Under the pieces are notes generated by a model. The model was not told where the DNA came from and ran no database searches. It worked only from the letters and a program-made list of their open reading frames with translations. A DNA stretch of 38,337 bases, taken from Lachnospiraceae bacterium. Its GTDB lineage: Bacteria > Bacillota > Clostridia > Lachnospirales > Lachnospiraceae. Position numbers and translations under genes: made by a program. Of this stretch, positions 23,877 through 32,660 are shown one piece after another (position 1 is the first letter of the stretch; each line of letters starts with the position of its first letter). Where the stretch lies: the NCBI GenBank assembly GCA_016283755.1, contig JAEENO010000009.1, positions 1 to 38,337 on the forward strand. The letters are read 5' to 3'.

Positions 23877-24290
23877 ATGAGCGATTGTATATTCTGTAAG
23901 CTCGCAAATGGCGAGATACCGACGAGAAAGATATATGAAGATGATTTATTTACAGTATTTATGGATGCAGGTCCGGTAACACGCGGACATTCTTTAATCG
24001 TGCCTAAGCGTCATGCGGATAATCTTTATTCGCTTCCTGATGAAGAGGCAAGTAAGATAATGATATTAGCAAAGAAGCTTGCAACACATATGACCGAGAA
24101 GCTTCATGCCGACGGCTTTAATATAATGCAGAATAACGGTGAAGTTGCGGGACAGTCCGTATTCCATTACCATTTGCACTTAATTCCGAGATATAAGAAT
24201 GATGGTCATGAAGGAAGAGTATCCTGGCCGACATTATCATTATCCGATGAAGAGCTCGATAGTATAAGAGATCTTCTTAAGGAGAAATAA
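23877..24290 (+). CDS. HIT family nucleotide-binding protein
   Basis: This is a 137-residue histidine-triad hydrolase of the HINT/Fhit-like group acting on nucleoside phosphoramidates or dinucleotides. The N-terminal Cys pair in SDCIFCKLANGEIPTRKIYE, the central GHSLIVPKRHADN and the catalytic triad in QSVFHYHLHLIPR (HxHxH) are complete. ATG 23877 is chosen because GGAGG is 6-7 bases upstream; an earlier ATG at 23841 lies inside the preceding gene. It is co-transcribed with the flavodoxin/SCP2 gene and murG. Confidence 0.93.
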   Translation: MSDCIFCKLANGEIPTRKIYEDDLFTVFMDAGPVTRGHSLIVPKRHADNLYSLPDEEASKIMILAKKLATHMTEKLHADGFNIMQNNGEVAGQSVFHYHLHLIPRYKNDGHEGRVSWPTLSLSDEELDSIRDLLKEK

Positions 24291-24302
24291 GGGGGAATTA
24301 AA

Positions 24303-25385
24303 GTGCCAAAGATAGTACTTACGGGCGGAGGCACCGCAGGACATGTAACGCCGAATCTTGCTTTAATGCCCAAATTAAAAGAGCATGGGTTTGATGTATT
24401 TTATATAGGATCTTATGACGGAATCGAGAAGTCTCTTATAGAGCCGACCGGTACTCCTTACTTGGGAATATCTTCGGGTAAGCTTAGAAGATATCACGAC
24501 TGGAAGAATTTTACAGATCCATTCAGAGTGCTTAAGGGTATAAGAGAAGCCAAGCAGATTATGCGTAATGAGAAGCCTTCGATTATATTCTCAAAGGGCG
24601 GATTTGTATCGGTTCCTGTATCGATTGCCGCAAGAAGACTTAGAATTCCGCTTATTATCCACGAATCGGATTGTACACCGGGACTGGCCAACAAATTGGC
24701 GTTTCCGTTTGCCAATAAGGTATGCTGTAACTTCCCTGAGACGGTAAAGTATCTTCCTAAGGGAAAGGGAGTATATACCGGCTCTCCTATAAGAGAAGAG
24801 CTTTTATCGGGAGATAAGGAAAGAGGAGCGAAAATCACAGGCTTTACAACCGATAAGCCTACGATTCTTGTAATCGGAGGTTCTACGGGTTCCGTTGCGA
24901 TTAATAATGCGGTAAGGAATATAGTTCCTAAGCTTACGGAGAAGTATCAGGTTATACATGTATGCGGAGAAGCTAATGTAGACCCTGAGTTTAATAATAT
25001 ACCGAATTACTTCCAGATTGGTTATGCCAACGAAGAATTAAAAGACTTTTTTGCACTTGCCGATATGGCGGTATCAAGAGCGGGAGCCAATACGATATGT
25101 GAATTCCTGGCATTAAGAAAGCCAAGCATATTAATACCGCTTCCTGCCGCATCAAGCAGAGGAGACCAGATTCTTAATGCGGAATCCTTTGAGAGGCAGG
25201 GATTTGCCAAGATGCTTAAGCAGGAAGATATGACGGACGAGAGGCTTCTAAACGATATTAACGATCTTTTTGATAACAAAGAGAAGTATGTAGAGGCTAT
25301 GGCAAAAAGTCCGGCAAGTAATGCGGTTGATACAATTCTTAATATGATATTGGAGCTTGTGGGAAGCAATAAGAAGAATAAATAA
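24303..25385 (+). CDS. murG: UDP-N-acetylglucosamine--lipid I GlcNAc transferase MurG
   Basis: MurG adds GlcNAc to lipid I to make lipid II at the cytosolic face of the membrane, the last cytosolic step of peptidoglycan synthesis. The 360-residue GT28 protein shows the N-terminal glycine loop TGGGTAGHVTPNLALMPKL (one Gly of the usual GGTGGH is Ala), LIIHESDCTPGLANKLAFPF, VIGGSTGSVAINNAVRN, and the UDP-binding SRAGANTICEFLALRKPSIL. It begins with GTG behind GGGGG (24291-24295). It is not in a division/cell-wall cluster but between a HIT gene and pgi. Confidence 0.94.
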   Translation: MPKIVLTGGGTAGHVTPNLALMPKLKEHGFDVFYIGSYDGIEKSLIEPTGTPYLGISSGKLRRYHDWKNFTDPFRVLKGIREAKQIMRNEKPSIIFSKGGFVSVPVSIAARRLRIPLIIHESDCTPGLANKLAFPFANKVCCNFPETVKYLPKGKGVYTGSPIREELLSGDKERGAKITGFTTDKPTILVIGGSTGSVAINNAVRNIVPKLTEKYQVIHVCGEANVDPEFNNIPNYFQIGYANEELKDFFALADMAVSRAGANTICEFLALRKPSILIPLPAASSRGDQILNAESFERQGFAKMLKQEDMTDERLLNDINDLFDNKEKYVEAMAKSPASNAVDTILNMILELVGSNKKNK

Positions 25386-25420
25386 TTGGTGGGTAATATT
25401 TATAAGAAAGAAGAGATTTG

Positions 25421-26758
25421 ATGAAAGTAACATTAGTAAAAGAAAACGCAGGTATTAAAGCAGAAGAATTAAAGAAGATGGAAGCCGAAGTAGTTAAGGC
25501 AAGCAGGACTCTTTGCGAAGGCAAGGGTGCAGGCAACGATTTTATCGGATGGATAGATCTTCCTGTAAACTACGATAAGGAAGAGTTTGCAAGAATTAAA
25601 AAGGCTGCAGAGAAAATTAAGAGCGATTCCGATGTTCTTATAGTTATAGGTATCGGTGGTTCTTATCTTGGAGCAAGAGCAGCAATTGAGGCTTTAAGAC
25701 ATTCTTTCTATAACAGCGTAGATAAGTCCGTAAGAGAGACTCCGGAGATATATTACGCAGGTAATTCCATAAGCGAGACATATCTTGCAGATCTTATTGA
25801 TGTTATTGGTGACAGAGATTTCTCACTTAATGTAATCTCAAAATCGGGAACAACGACGGAGCCGGCAATAGCGTTCCGTGTATTAAAAGAGCTTCTTATC
25901 AAGAAGTATGGTAAGGATGAAGCAACCAAGAGAATCTACGCTACAACAGATAAGGCAAGAGGAGCTTTAAAGACTTTATCCGATGCAGAAGGATATGAGA
26001 CTTTTGTTGTACCGGATGATATCGGCGGAAGATTCTCCGTACTTACAGCCGTAGGTCTTCTTCCTATAGCAGTAAGCGGCGCAGATATTGATGAATTAAT
26101 GCGTGGGGCAGCAGATGAGAGAGAGATTGCCATAAATGCCCCGTTTGAAGAGAATGATGCTTTACAGTATGCGGCAGCAAGAAATATACTTCGTTTATCC
26201 GGTAAGCATGTAGAGATACTTGCAAATTATGAGCCGGCGCTTCATTATGTAAGCGAGTGGTGGAAGCAGTTATACGGTGAGAGCGAAGGTAAAGATAAGA
26301 AGGGTATATTCCCGGCAGCAGTAGATCTTACAACAGACCTTCATTCCATGGGTCAGTATATACAGGATGGCGAAAGAATTCTCTATGAGACGGTTCTTAA
26401 TGTAGTCAAGTCAAGAAGACAGATTAAGATTGAGAACGAAGATTCAGATCTTGACGGATTAAACTATCTTGCAGGACGCGATATGCATTTTGTTAACGAG
26501 AATGCAATGAAGGGTACGATTCTTGCTCACGTTGACGGTGGTGTTCCTAACTTAAGAATAGATATTCCTGAGCTTAACGAGTATTACTTAGGACAGTTAT
26601 TCTATTTCTTCGAGTTTGCATGCGGTGTAAGCGGATATGTACTTGACGTTAATCCGTTCAATCAGCCGGGCGTAGAAAGCTATAAGAAGAATATGTTCGC
26701 GCTTCTCGGTAAGCCGGGTTATGAAGAGTTAAGACAGACATTAATCAATCGTAAATAA
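25421..26758 (+). CDS. pgi: Glucose-6-phosphate isomerase
   Basis: The enzyme interconverts glucose 6-phosphate and fructose 6-phosphate in glycolysis. The 445 residues match the short Firmicutes form. Motifs are [36 protein letters not shown] (phosphate-binding loop), [20 protein letters not shown] (PGI signature 1) and [20 protein letters not shown] (signature 2 region). ATG 25421 is used; TTG 25418 is also in frame. The ribosome binding site is weak (AAGAAGAG). It follows murG by 35 bases, and a terminator follows. Confidence 0.96.
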   Translation: MKVTLVKENAGIKAEELKKMEAEVVKASRTLCEGKGAGNDFIGWIDLPVNYDKEEFARIKKAAEKIKSDSDVLIVIGIGGSYLGARAAIEALRHSFYNSVDKSVRETPEIYYAGNSISETYLADLIDVIGDRDFSLNVISKSGTTTEPAIAFRVLKELLIKKYGKDEATKRIYATTDKARGALKTLSDAEGYETFVVPDDIGGRFSVLTAVGLLPIAVSGADIDELMRGAADEREIAINAPFEENDALQYAAARNILRLSGKHVEILANYEPALHYVSEWWKQLYGESEGKDKKGIFPAAVDLTTDLHSMGQYIQDGERILYETVLNVVKSRRQIKIENEDSDLDGLNYLAGRDMHFVNENAMKGTILAHVDGGVPNLRIDIPELNEYYLGQLFYFFEFACGVSGYVLDVNPFNQPGVESYKKNMFALLGKPGYEELRQTLINRK

Positions 26759-26787
26759 TCGTTAAATATTATATGTAAAAATGATGG

Positions 26788-26825
26788 AATCGCTCCACTT
26801 CGCCTATAGAAGCGGGGCGATTTTT
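26788..26825 (+). terminator. Rho-independent terminator after pgi
   Basis: AATCGCTCC-A-CTTC (26788-26801) pairs with GAAG-C-GGGGCGATT (26809-26822) with one internal mismatch and one G-U pair, around a 7-base loop and followed by Ts to 26825. Confidence 0.85.
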
Positions 26826-26856
26826 GATTAAGTTGCACCACTTTTAATGCAAAAAT

Positions 26857-26885
26857 TTGACAAACAAAAAATAAGGTGTTAGAAT
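26857..26885 (+). promoter_or_regulatory. Consensus SigA promoter of the cell-wall hydrolase gene
   Basis: TTGACA (26857-26862), a 17-base spacer and TAGAAT (26880-26885). The expected start is about 26892, right at the first of the direct repeats, leaving an 80-base leader before the ATG at 26972. The leader contains a small hairpin GTCGC-GAA-GCGAC (26935-26947). Confidence 0.8.
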
Positions 26886-26892
26886 GTAACAT

Positions 26893-26934
26893 GTTTGTAA
26901 TAATACGAACAGGTTTGTAATATTTTCGTTTGTA
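26893..26934 (+). repeat. Operator-like direct repeats GTTTGTAATA
   Basis: GTTTGTAATA occurs at 26893-26902 and 26913-26922, exactly 20 bases apart (about two helical turns), and a partial GTTTGTA follows at 26928-26934. The first copy coincides with the predicted transcription start. The arrangement suits a regulator binding one face of the DNA; no binding protein can be named. Confidence 0.6.
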
Positions 26935-26971
26935 GTCGCGAAGCGACATTTTTAGGAGGATTGAAATACTT

Positions 26972-28114
26972 ATGAAGTTAAATAAGAAAGGAATTATAGG
27001 TATTGCTGCTGTAGTTGTACTTGCACTTGTTATTATAATTCCAATCGCAATTAACGGCACGGGTAAGGATACAGAAGATACAGCTTCAACTTCCTGGTTT
27101 GCGGGAATAACCAATGTATTTTTAAAGGAAGCAAAAACTGAAGCTAATATAGAAAAAGTTGATGATGCTCAGGTTTCTTCAACCGAGGAGGAAGACAGAG
27201 AACTTGATAAGACTATCGTAACTGAGCCAATAGAAGTATCACCGTTTGCCAATATTGCAATAGTTGATGTAGAAGAGACTCTTAATGTAAGAGCTGAGGC
27301 TTCTACAGATTCCGAGATAGTCGGAAAGATGGTCAAAGGCGATGCCGCAACAATACTTGGCGTTGAAGGTGACTGGCTCAAGATCACATCAGGTAATGTT
27401 AACGGTTATATTAAGGCAGAATTCTGCAAGGTTGCGGAAGATGCCGAAGAAATGGCAAAAGAACTTAATCTCTACTGTGCAACAAGTCTTACACAGGGTC
27501 TTAGAATAAGAGAGACAGCAGGCGGAGAGATCCTTAGTACAATGGATCTTAATGCAAAGCTTCCAATCGATATGAATGCGGAACAGATTCCGGGCTGGAT
27601 AGCTGTTATCTATAAGGAGAAGACAGCATATGTAGCAGCTGATTATGTAGAGGTTGGATTTAACTTCTCTGCAGCGCTTACCATTGAAGAGTATAATAAG
27701 AAGCTGGAAGAAGCAAAAAAGAAGGGTGTAACACATCAGAATCGTGGTGCTATCGCGGCAACCGTTGATGAGGTAACACTTCTTGCCGCAATTATCTACT
27801 GTGAAGCAGGCGACCAGAGTTATGAAGGACTTCTTGCAGTAGGTGCGGTTGTATGTAACAGAATCAGAAGTGCGAGATTTCCGAATACAATGATTGAGGT
27901 TATCTACCAGAGAGGTCAGTTCGGACCGGCTATGACAGGCAAGCTTGACCGAGTTCTTGAAAGAGGTAATGTCGTTCCTGAAAGATGTTATGAAGCCGCA
28001 AGAGAAGCATTATCCGGCGTGGATAATGTAGACGGAAGATTATTCTTCTGGGACGTAAGAAGCGGACATGACGGACTTGTTATCGGAGATCACGTATTCT
28101 TCTACGATTTATAA
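26972..28114 (+). CDS. Cell wall hydrolase (SleB/Hydrolase_2) with two SH3b domains
   Basis: This is a 380-residue exported cell-wall enzyme. Residues 3-28 (NKKGIIGIAAVVVLALVIII) are a signal peptide or anchor. A Ser/Thr/Asp-rich linker follows, then SH3b domains at about 90-150 (TLNVRAEASTDSEIVGKMVK) and 165-228 (LRIRETAGGEILSTMDLNAK). The C-terminal 120 residues form a Hydrolase_2 (SleB/CwlJ) domain: LLAAIIYCEAGDQSYEGLLA with the catalytic Glu, AVGAVVCNRIRSARFPNT and VIYQRGQFGPAMTGKLDRVL. This lytic-transglycosylase-like family cuts the glycan backbone, in spore cortex or vegetative wall; SH3b domains favour vegetative wall remodelling here. AGGAGG (26954-26959) precedes the ATG. It is monocistronic with its own promoter and terminator. 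Confidence 0.92.
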   Translation: MKLNKKGIIGIAAVVVLALVIIIPIAINGTGKDTEDTASTSWFAGITNVFLKEAKTEANIEKVDDAQVSSTEEEDRELDKTIVTEPIEVSPFANIAIVDVEETLNVRAEASTDSEIVGKMVKGDAATILGVEGDWLKITSGNVNGYIKAEFCKVAEDAEEMAKELNLYCATSLTQGLRIRETAGGEILSTMDLNAKLPIDMNAEQIPGWIAVIYKEKTAYVAADYVEVGFNFSAALTIEEYNKKLEEAKKKGVTHQNRGAIAATVDEVTLLAAIIYCEAGDQSYEGLLAVGAVVCNRIRSARFPNTMIEVIYQRGQFGPAMTGKLDRVLERGNVVPERCYEAAREALSGVDNVDGRLFFWDVRSGHDGLVIGDHVFFYDL

Positions 28115-28130
28115 ATTGAAATGAATCTAA

Positions 28131-28164
28131 GCCCCGTAGGGATTACCCTTACGGGGCATTTTTT
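28131..28164 (+). terminator. Rho-independent terminator
   Basis: GCCCCGTA-GGG (28131-28141) pairs with CCC-T-TACGGGGC (28146-28157), with a one-base bulge, a 4-base loop and a T6 tract. It ends the hydrolase transcript. Confidence 0.93.
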
Positions 28165-28215
28165 ATAAAAGCTCTGACTTTATAAATATTTTATAATTAA
28201 AAAAGACTATCTTAA

Positions 28216-28244
28216 TTGCAATTATGGTGCATTATATATATTAT
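28216..28244 (+). promoter_or_regulatory. Probable promoter of the nfeD-SPFH pair
   Basis: TTGCAA (28216-28221), 17 bases and TATTAT (28239-28244) lie in a very AT-rich stretch 40 bases before the ATG at 28284. The AT richness offers other -10 choices, so the exact boxes are uncertain. Confidence 0.4.
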
Positions 28245-28283
28245 AAGCTTAGAGGTTTTAAATAAGCGAAAAGGAGGAGCGGT

Positions 28284-28715
28284 ATGGATTATTACGGAAT
28301 AGGCTGGTTGGTAGCTTTGATAGCATTACTTGTAATCGAGCTTATCACACTTGGACTTACGACCATATGGTTTGCCGGTGGCGCACTTATAGCCCTTATA
28401 GCAGCTTTATTCGGAGCCCCGTTCTGGGTGCAGGTTACACTTTTTATAGTAGTGTCTATTATCCTTCTTGTTGTTACAAGACCGATAGCGGTTAAGTACT
28501 GGAACAAGGACAGGATCAAGACCAATGCAGACAGTCTTGTAGGACAGACGGCACTTGTTATAGAAGAGATTGATAACCTGAAGGCCAAGGGAACAGTATC
28601 CGTTAATGGTCTTGAATGGACTGCAAGGACTGCAGACAACAGCGTAATCGAAAAAGATAAGGTTGTTACCATTAAAGAGATTCAGGGAGTTAAGCTTATA
28701 GTAGAGAGTAAATAA
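28284..28715 (+). CDS. NfeD family membrane protein
   Basis: This is a 143-residue protein with two or three membrane helices (about 6-30, 34-47 and 48-70) containing GLTTIWFAGGALIALIAALF, followed by a soluble OB-fold-like NfeD C-terminal domain (SLVGQTALVIEEIDNLKAKG ... VTIKEIQGVKLIVES). NfeD proteins pair with SPFH/flotillin-like proteins in membrane-domain organisation and quality control; the SPFH gene follows 15 bases downstream. A strong AAAAGGAGG site precedes the ATG. This short form lacks the ClpP-like protease domain of long NfeD proteins. Confidence 0.9.
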   Translation: MDYYGIGWLVALIALLVIELITLGLTTIWFAGGALIALIAALFGAPFWVQVTLFIVVSIILLVVTRPIAVKYWNKDRIKTNADSLVGQTALVIEEIDNLKAKGTVSVNGLEWTARTADNSVIEKDKVVTIKEIQGVKLIVESK

Positions 28716-28730
28716 AAGGAGAGAATCATT

Positions 28731-29666
28731 ATGGATCCAATCGTAAAAACAGTTCTTTTAATCATTTTATTAATCATTGTACTGGCACTTATTGTTTCAT
28801 GTATTAAGATCGTTCCTCAGGCACATGCGGTAGTTATCGAGAGACTCGGTGCATATCAGGCAACATGGGGTGTAGGACTTCACTTCAAAGTTCCGATTAT
28901 CGATCGTGTGGCAAGAAGAGTAACCATTAAGGAGCAGGTAGTTGACTTCGATCCTCAGCCGGTTATCACTAAGGATAACGTTACAATGAGAATCGATACC
29001 GTTGTATTCTATCAGATTACAGACCCGAAGCTTTATTGCTACGGTGTTGAGAATCCTATAATGGCAATTGAGAATTTAACAGCAACAACATTACGTAATA
29101 TCATCGGTGACCTTGAACTTGATGAGACACTTACATCAAGAGAGACAATCAATACCAAGATGAGAGCAACACTTGACGTTGCAACAGATCCTTGGGGAAT
29201 CAAGGTTAACAGAGTAGAGCTTAAGAATATCATTCCTCCTGCAGCTATCCAGGATGCAATGGAGAAGCAGATGAAGGCAGAGCGTGAGAGACGTGAAGCC
29301 GTAACCCGTGCAGAAGGTGAGAAGAAGTCAACAATCCTTGTTGCAGAAGGTAAGAAAGCATCCGCAATCCTTGACGCAGAAGCAGAGAAGCAGGCCGCAA
29401 TTCTTAGAGCAGAAGCTAAGAGAGAGGCTACAATTAAGGAAGCTGAAGGTCAGGCTGAAGCTATTATGAGAATCCAGCAGGCTAATGCAGACGGTCTTAA
29501 GGCATTAAAGGGTGCAGAAGCAGATGAGGCAGTTTTAAGACTTAAGAGTCTTGAAGCATTTGCCCGTGCGGCAGAAGGCCAGGCAACCAAGATTATTATC
29601 CCGTCAGAGATCCAGGGTATTGCAGGACTTGCTAAGGCAGTTACAGAAGTTTCAAAAGAAAAATAA
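28731..29666 (+). CDS. SPFH/Band 7 domain protein (stomatin/QmcA-like)
   Basis: This is a 311-residue membrane-anchored scaffold. Residues 4-24 are a hydrophobic anchor (IVKTVLLIILLIIVLALIVS). The SPFH domain covers about 28-185 (IVPQAHAVVIERLGAYQATW, KEQVVDFDPQPVITKDNVTM, ALDVATDPWGIKVNRVELKN-like). An Ala/Glu-rich coiled coil (about 185-270) with repeated AEGEKK/AEAEKQ units drives oligomerisation, and the C-terminus contains ATKIIIPSEIQGIAGLAKAV. It belongs with NfeD in the classic two-gene operon and probably forms ring assemblies in the membrane. Confidence 0.94.
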   Translation: MDPIVKTVLLIILLIIVLALIVSCIKIVPQAHAVVIERLGAYQATWGVGLHFKVPIIDRVARRVTIKEQVVDFDPQPVITKDNVTMRIDTVVFYQITDPKLYCYGVENPIMAIENLTATTLRNIIGDLELDETLTSRETINTKMRATLDVATDPWGIKVNRVELKNIIPPAAIQDAMEKQMKAERERREAVTRAEGEKKSTILVAEGKKASAILDAEAEKQAAILRAEAKREATIKEAEGQAEAIMRIQQANADGLKALKGAEADEAVLRLKSLEAFARAAEGQATKIIIPSEIQGIAGLAKAVTEVSKEK

Positions 29667-29695
29667 TTCACAATCCTTAAATATATCGTTATAAT

Positions 29696-29728
29696 TAGTA
29701 GGTGGATATTTATCCACCTACTATTTTT
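29696..29728 (+). terminator. Rho-independent terminator after the SPFH gene
   Basis: TAGTAGGTGGATA (29696-29708) and TATCCACCTACTA (29711-29723) form a long perfect stem with a minimal loop, followed by TTTTT to 29728. It ends only 15 bases before birA. Confidence 0.93.
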
Positions 29729-29742
29729 GTCGGGTAAAAGTT

Positions 29743-30483
29743 ATGAACATAGAACGTATCGAAACAATAGATTCTACAAATGAAGAACTTATAAGGCGCG
29801 GAAGAGAAGGTGCCATGCCGCAAGTGTTAATAGCAAAAGAGCAGACTGCGGGACGAGGTCGCTTAGGCAGAACCTGGGTATCAAAAAAGGGCGACGGTCT
29901 ATACATGTCAATTCTTGTAAGACCTGATATACCGTTAGAAAAAGCGCCTCTACTTTCACTTATTATGGGTCTTGCTGCGCATGATGCGGTTAAAGAAGCA
30001 ACCGGGATAGACACAAGACTTAAATGGCCTAACGATCTTGTTATTGACGGGAAGAAAGTTGCAGGTATATTAGCTGCAAGTGAAATCGAAGGAAGCAGCC
30101 TTAAATTTATAGTTATCGGCATAGGAATCAATATGTTCCAGGAGCTTTTTCCGGAGGAAATAAGTGCGACCGCAACATCGCTTAGATTAAACGGTGCGAA
30201 ATTTAACAGGGAAGACCTTGAAAATTCGATTGTAAAGTCGTTTAATAGGTATTATGATATTTTTATCCGTGAAGAATCGTTTAGAGCTTTTACGGAGGAA
30301 TATAACAGCCTTACGGTCAATGTAGGAAGACGGGTTAGAGTAATTGAACCGGGTAATGAATATGAGGCCGATTCAATGGGTGTTAATGAAGACGGCGAAT
30401 TACTCGTAAGGCTTGATAACGGAGAGACTAAGACGATACGGAGCGGAGAGGTATCTGTCCGCGGCGTATACGGATATGTATAA
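29743..30483 (+). CDS. birA: Biotin--[acetyl-CoA-carboxylase] ligase (catalytic domain only)
   Basis: The enzyme activates biotin with ATP and attaches it to a lysine of biotin carrier proteins. The 246-residue protein begins directly at the catalytic domain (ERIETIDSTNEELIRRG) and lacks the N-terminal winged helix of E. coli-type BirA, so it should not act as a biotin repressor. The biotin loop AGRGRLGRTWVSKKGDGLYM, LKWPNDLVIDGKKVAGILAA and the small C-terminal SH3-like domain (VGRRVRVIEPGNEYEADSMG) are complete. No strong ribosome binding site is visible; its start follows the preceding terminator closely. The promoter was not identified. Confidence 0.93.
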   Translation: MNIERIETIDSTNEELIRRGREGAMPQVLIAKEQTAGRGRLGRTWVSKKGDGLYMSILVRPDIPLEKAPLLSLIMGLAAHDAVKEATGIDTRLKWPNDLVIDGKKVAGILAASEIEGSSLKFIVIGIGINMFQELFPEEISATATSLRLNGAKFNREDLENSIVKSFNRYYDIFIREESFRAFTEEYNSLTVNVGRRVRVIEPGNEYEADSMGVNEDGELLVRLDNGETKTIRSGEVSVRGVYGYV

Positions 30484-30494
30484 AGGCAGGGATA

Positions 30495-30827
30495 ATGATG
30501 GATAACGAAGAAGTTTTGTGCGTGGCATCTCAGTATGAACAGAAGTTTTACTTAAATGAGATGTTCAACAATATACCGCAGTCGGTAAAGGACGAGCTTA
30601 AGATAATGTGTGTACTTTTTGTTGAAGAAGTCGGGGGAATAATTAAGCTTTACTTTGATGAAGAAGACGGAAGGCTGCTTATCGAGACGGAGCATGATGA
30701 AGGCGACTTTATGTATGACGATATCGGTGCCGCTCTTAAAGTTAAGAAGTTACAGAATGAAAAGGCAGAGCTTTTTGAATCACTCGAGATGTTCTATAAG
30801 GTATTCTTGGGCAAGTTCGAAGAATAG
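30495..30827 (+). CDS. Small acidic conserved protein (DUF6145-like)
   Basis: This is a 110-residue acidic cytosolic protein of unknown function. It is lineage-typical: ASQYEQKFYLNEMFNNIPQS and VKDELKIMCVLFVEEVGGII, then DEEDGRLLIETEHDEGDFMY and a C-terminal helix rich in Lys/Glu. I recall similar proteins named DUF6145 next to birA and coaX in Lachnospiraceae, but this could not be checked. ATG 30495 and 30498 are adjacent candidate starts behind GGCAGGG. It lies 11 bases after birA and 9 before coaX, so it belongs to the cofactor operon. Confidence 0.7.
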   Translation: MMDNEEVLCVASQYEQKFYLNEMFNNIPQSVKDELKIMCVLFVEEVGGIIKLYFDEEDGRLLIETEHDEGDFMYDDIGAALKVKKLQNEKAELFESLEMFYKVFLGKFEE

Positions 30828-30836
30828 GAGAAGGAT

Positions 30837-31604
30837 ATGTTACTTACGATAGATGTGGGAAATACCAATATTACGATGGGTGTATTTGACGGCGAAGAGA
30901 TTAAAGCGACGTCAAGAATGACTGCAAAGAGAATGAGAACTGCGGATGAGTTCGGTATCGATATCTGTGATATGATCCGCTATAACAAGGTACAGATCGA
31001 GGATATAACCGATGTAATCATCGCATCCGTTGTGCCTGACGTTATGTATTCTTTAAGAAGATGCGTGGAGAAGTACTTCAGAGTTAAGCCGATAATCGTT
31101 GAAGCCGGCATTAAGACCGGAATCAGAATTACAACGGTTAACCCTAAGCAGGTAGGTTCCGACAGAATTGTGGATGCGGTTGCGGCATATGAGATATACG
31201 GTGGCCCTGTAATAGTTGTAGATTATGGAACCGCGACAACGTATGACCTTGTTGATAAGGATGGAACATTCCTTGCAGGAGTTACGGCACCGGGAATCAA
31301 AACCAGTGCGGAAGCTTTGTCAGGAATGGCGGCACAGTTACCGCAGATTGAAATCTTAAAGCCTGAGCACATCCTGGCAAAAGAGACTATTACAAGTATG
31401 CAGGCGGGTATCGTATACGGACAGATCGGTCAGACCGAATATATCATCAAGAAGATGAAGGAAGAGTCCGGAATGAGCGAAATTAAGGTTGTTGCAACCG
31501 GCGGACTCGGTGTGTTGATTGCGGAAGAGACCGAAGTAATCGATGTATACGACGCAAATCTTACATTAAAGGGAATGCAGAAGATATTTGCAAAGCAGAA
31601 ATAA
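30837..31604 (+). CDS. coaX: Type III pantothenate kinase
   Basis: The enzyme phosphorylates pantothenate, the first step of CoA synthesis; the type III enzymes are not feedback-inhibited by CoA and belong to the ASKHA fold. The 255 residues have the phosphate loop [40 protein letters not shown] and [20 protein letters not shown], then [20 protein letters not shown] and [28 protein letters not shown] precedes the ATG. The stop TAA overlaps the dusB ATG (TAATG), indicating coupling. Confidence 0.96.
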   Translation: MLLTIDVGNTNITMGVFDGEEIKATSRMTAKRMRTADEFGIDICDMIRYNKVQIEDITDVIIASVVPDVMYSLRRCVEKYFRVKPIIVEAGIKTGIRITTVNPKQVGSDRIVDAVAAYEIYGGPVIVVDYGTATTYDLVDKDGTFLAGVTAPGIKTSAEALSGMAAQLPQIEILKPEHILAKETITSMQAGIVYGQIGQTEYIIKKMKEESGMSEIKVVATGGLGVLIAEETEVIDVYDANLTLKGMQKIFAKQK

Positions 31605-32581
31605 TGAAATCATTTAAGATAGGTAACGTAGAACTAAATAATCGCTATATATTAGCTCCTATGGCAGGCGTAACAGACCTGCCATACCGCGTTTTATGCA
31701 GTAAACACGGCGCGGGATTAGTGTGTACGGAAATGGTAAGCGCCAAGGGCATATATTATAACAATAAGAATACGGTCTTTCTTCTTGGAATATCGCCTGA
31801 AGAAGCGCCGGTATCGTTACAGTTATTCGGCTCGGAGCCTGAGATTATAAGCGAGATGGCAAAGCGCATTGAGGAGCGCCCGTTTTCAATATTGGACATT
31901 AATATGGGATGTCCGGTTCCTAAAGTTGTCGGTAACGGCGAAGGCTCCGCACTTATGAAGGATCCTGTGCTTGTCGGTAAGATTGTGGAAGCTACGGCAA
32001 AAGCTATTAATAAGCCGGTTACGGTGAAAATCCGTGCGGGATTCGATAAGGACCACATTAACGCGGAAGAGATCGCGCATGTGGCTGAAGAATCGGGCGC
32101 AGCGGCAGTTGCGGTACACGGTCGTACGAGAGAGCAGTTCTATAGCGGAGAAGCCGATTGGGACATAATTGCGCGAGTCAAGGATAGAATCAGGATTCCT
32201 GTTATAGGAAGTGGCGATGTAATAGATTATAAAAGCGCAAACGAGATGTTTGAGAAAACGAATGTGGACGCTATAATGATAGGTAGGGCCGCCCGCGGTA
32301 ACCCTTGGATATTCGATGAATTAATTGCAGGAGAAGAAGACCGCGATTATACGAAGCCTTCATTGGAAGAGCTTTTATCGGAGATGCTTAACCATGCGAA
32401 GGCATTATGTGAATTCAAGGGCGAATACATCGGAATCAGGGAGATGCGTACACACGCAAGCTTCTATCTGACGGGGCAGAAGAATGCGGCAAAAGCCCGT
32501 GTAATGCTTAATTCCGTAGAGACTTTGGATGACTTATATAAATATGTAAAAACTCTCCTTGACAGTCAACGAACACTTTAG
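31604..32581 (+). CDS. dusB: tRNA-dihydrouridine synthase (DusB-like)
   Basis: This is an FMN enzyme that reduces uridine to dihydrouridine in the tRNA D-loop. The 325 residues form a TIM barrel: ILAPMAGVTDLPYRVLCSKH, DINMGCPVPKVVGNGEGSAL with the catalytic Cys, VKIRAGFDKDHINAEEIAHV, AVHGRTREQFYSGEADWDII, then GSGDVIDY and MIGRAARGNPWIFDE for the flavin phosphate. It starts within the coaX stop. The promoter for greA is embedded in its last codons. Confidence 0.95.
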   Translation: MKSFKIGNVELNNRYILAPMAGVTDLPYRVLCSKHGAGLVCTEMVSAKGIYYNNKNTVFLLGISPEEAPVSLQLFGSEPEIISEMAKRIEERPFSILDINMGCPVPKVVGNGEGSALMKDPVLVGKIVEATAKAINKPVTVKIRAGFDKDHINAEEIAHVAEESGAAAVAVHGRTREQFYSGEADWDIIARVKDRIRIPVIGSGDVIDYKSANEMFEKTNVDAIMIGRAARGNPWIFDELIAGEEDRDYTKPSLEELLSEMLNHAKALCEFKGEYIGIREMRTHASFYLTGQKNAAKARVMLNSVETLDDLYKYVKTLLDSQRTL

Positions 32582-32587
32582 TATAAT
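32559..32587 (+). promoter_or_regulatory. Perfect consensus SigA promoter of greA
   Basis: TTGACA (32559-32564), 17 bases and TATAAT (32582-32587): both boxes match the consensus fully with the optimal spacer. The -35 box lies inside the dusB coding sequence and the -10 starts one base after its stop. The leader contains an AGAGGC-GAA-GCCTCT hairpin (32599-32613). Confidence 0.9.
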
Positions 32588-32660
32588 GGGCGGAGTATAG
32601 AGGCGAAGCCTCTGTCGATTATGGAATTGGTATTAGAATAGACCAACAAGAGGTGCAGAT

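Noticed and set aside
26935-26947. Riboswitch in the leader of the cell-wall hydrolase gene
   Set aside because: Only a 5-bp hairpin is visible in about 80 bases of leader; no known aptamer core or terminator/antiterminator pair was seen.
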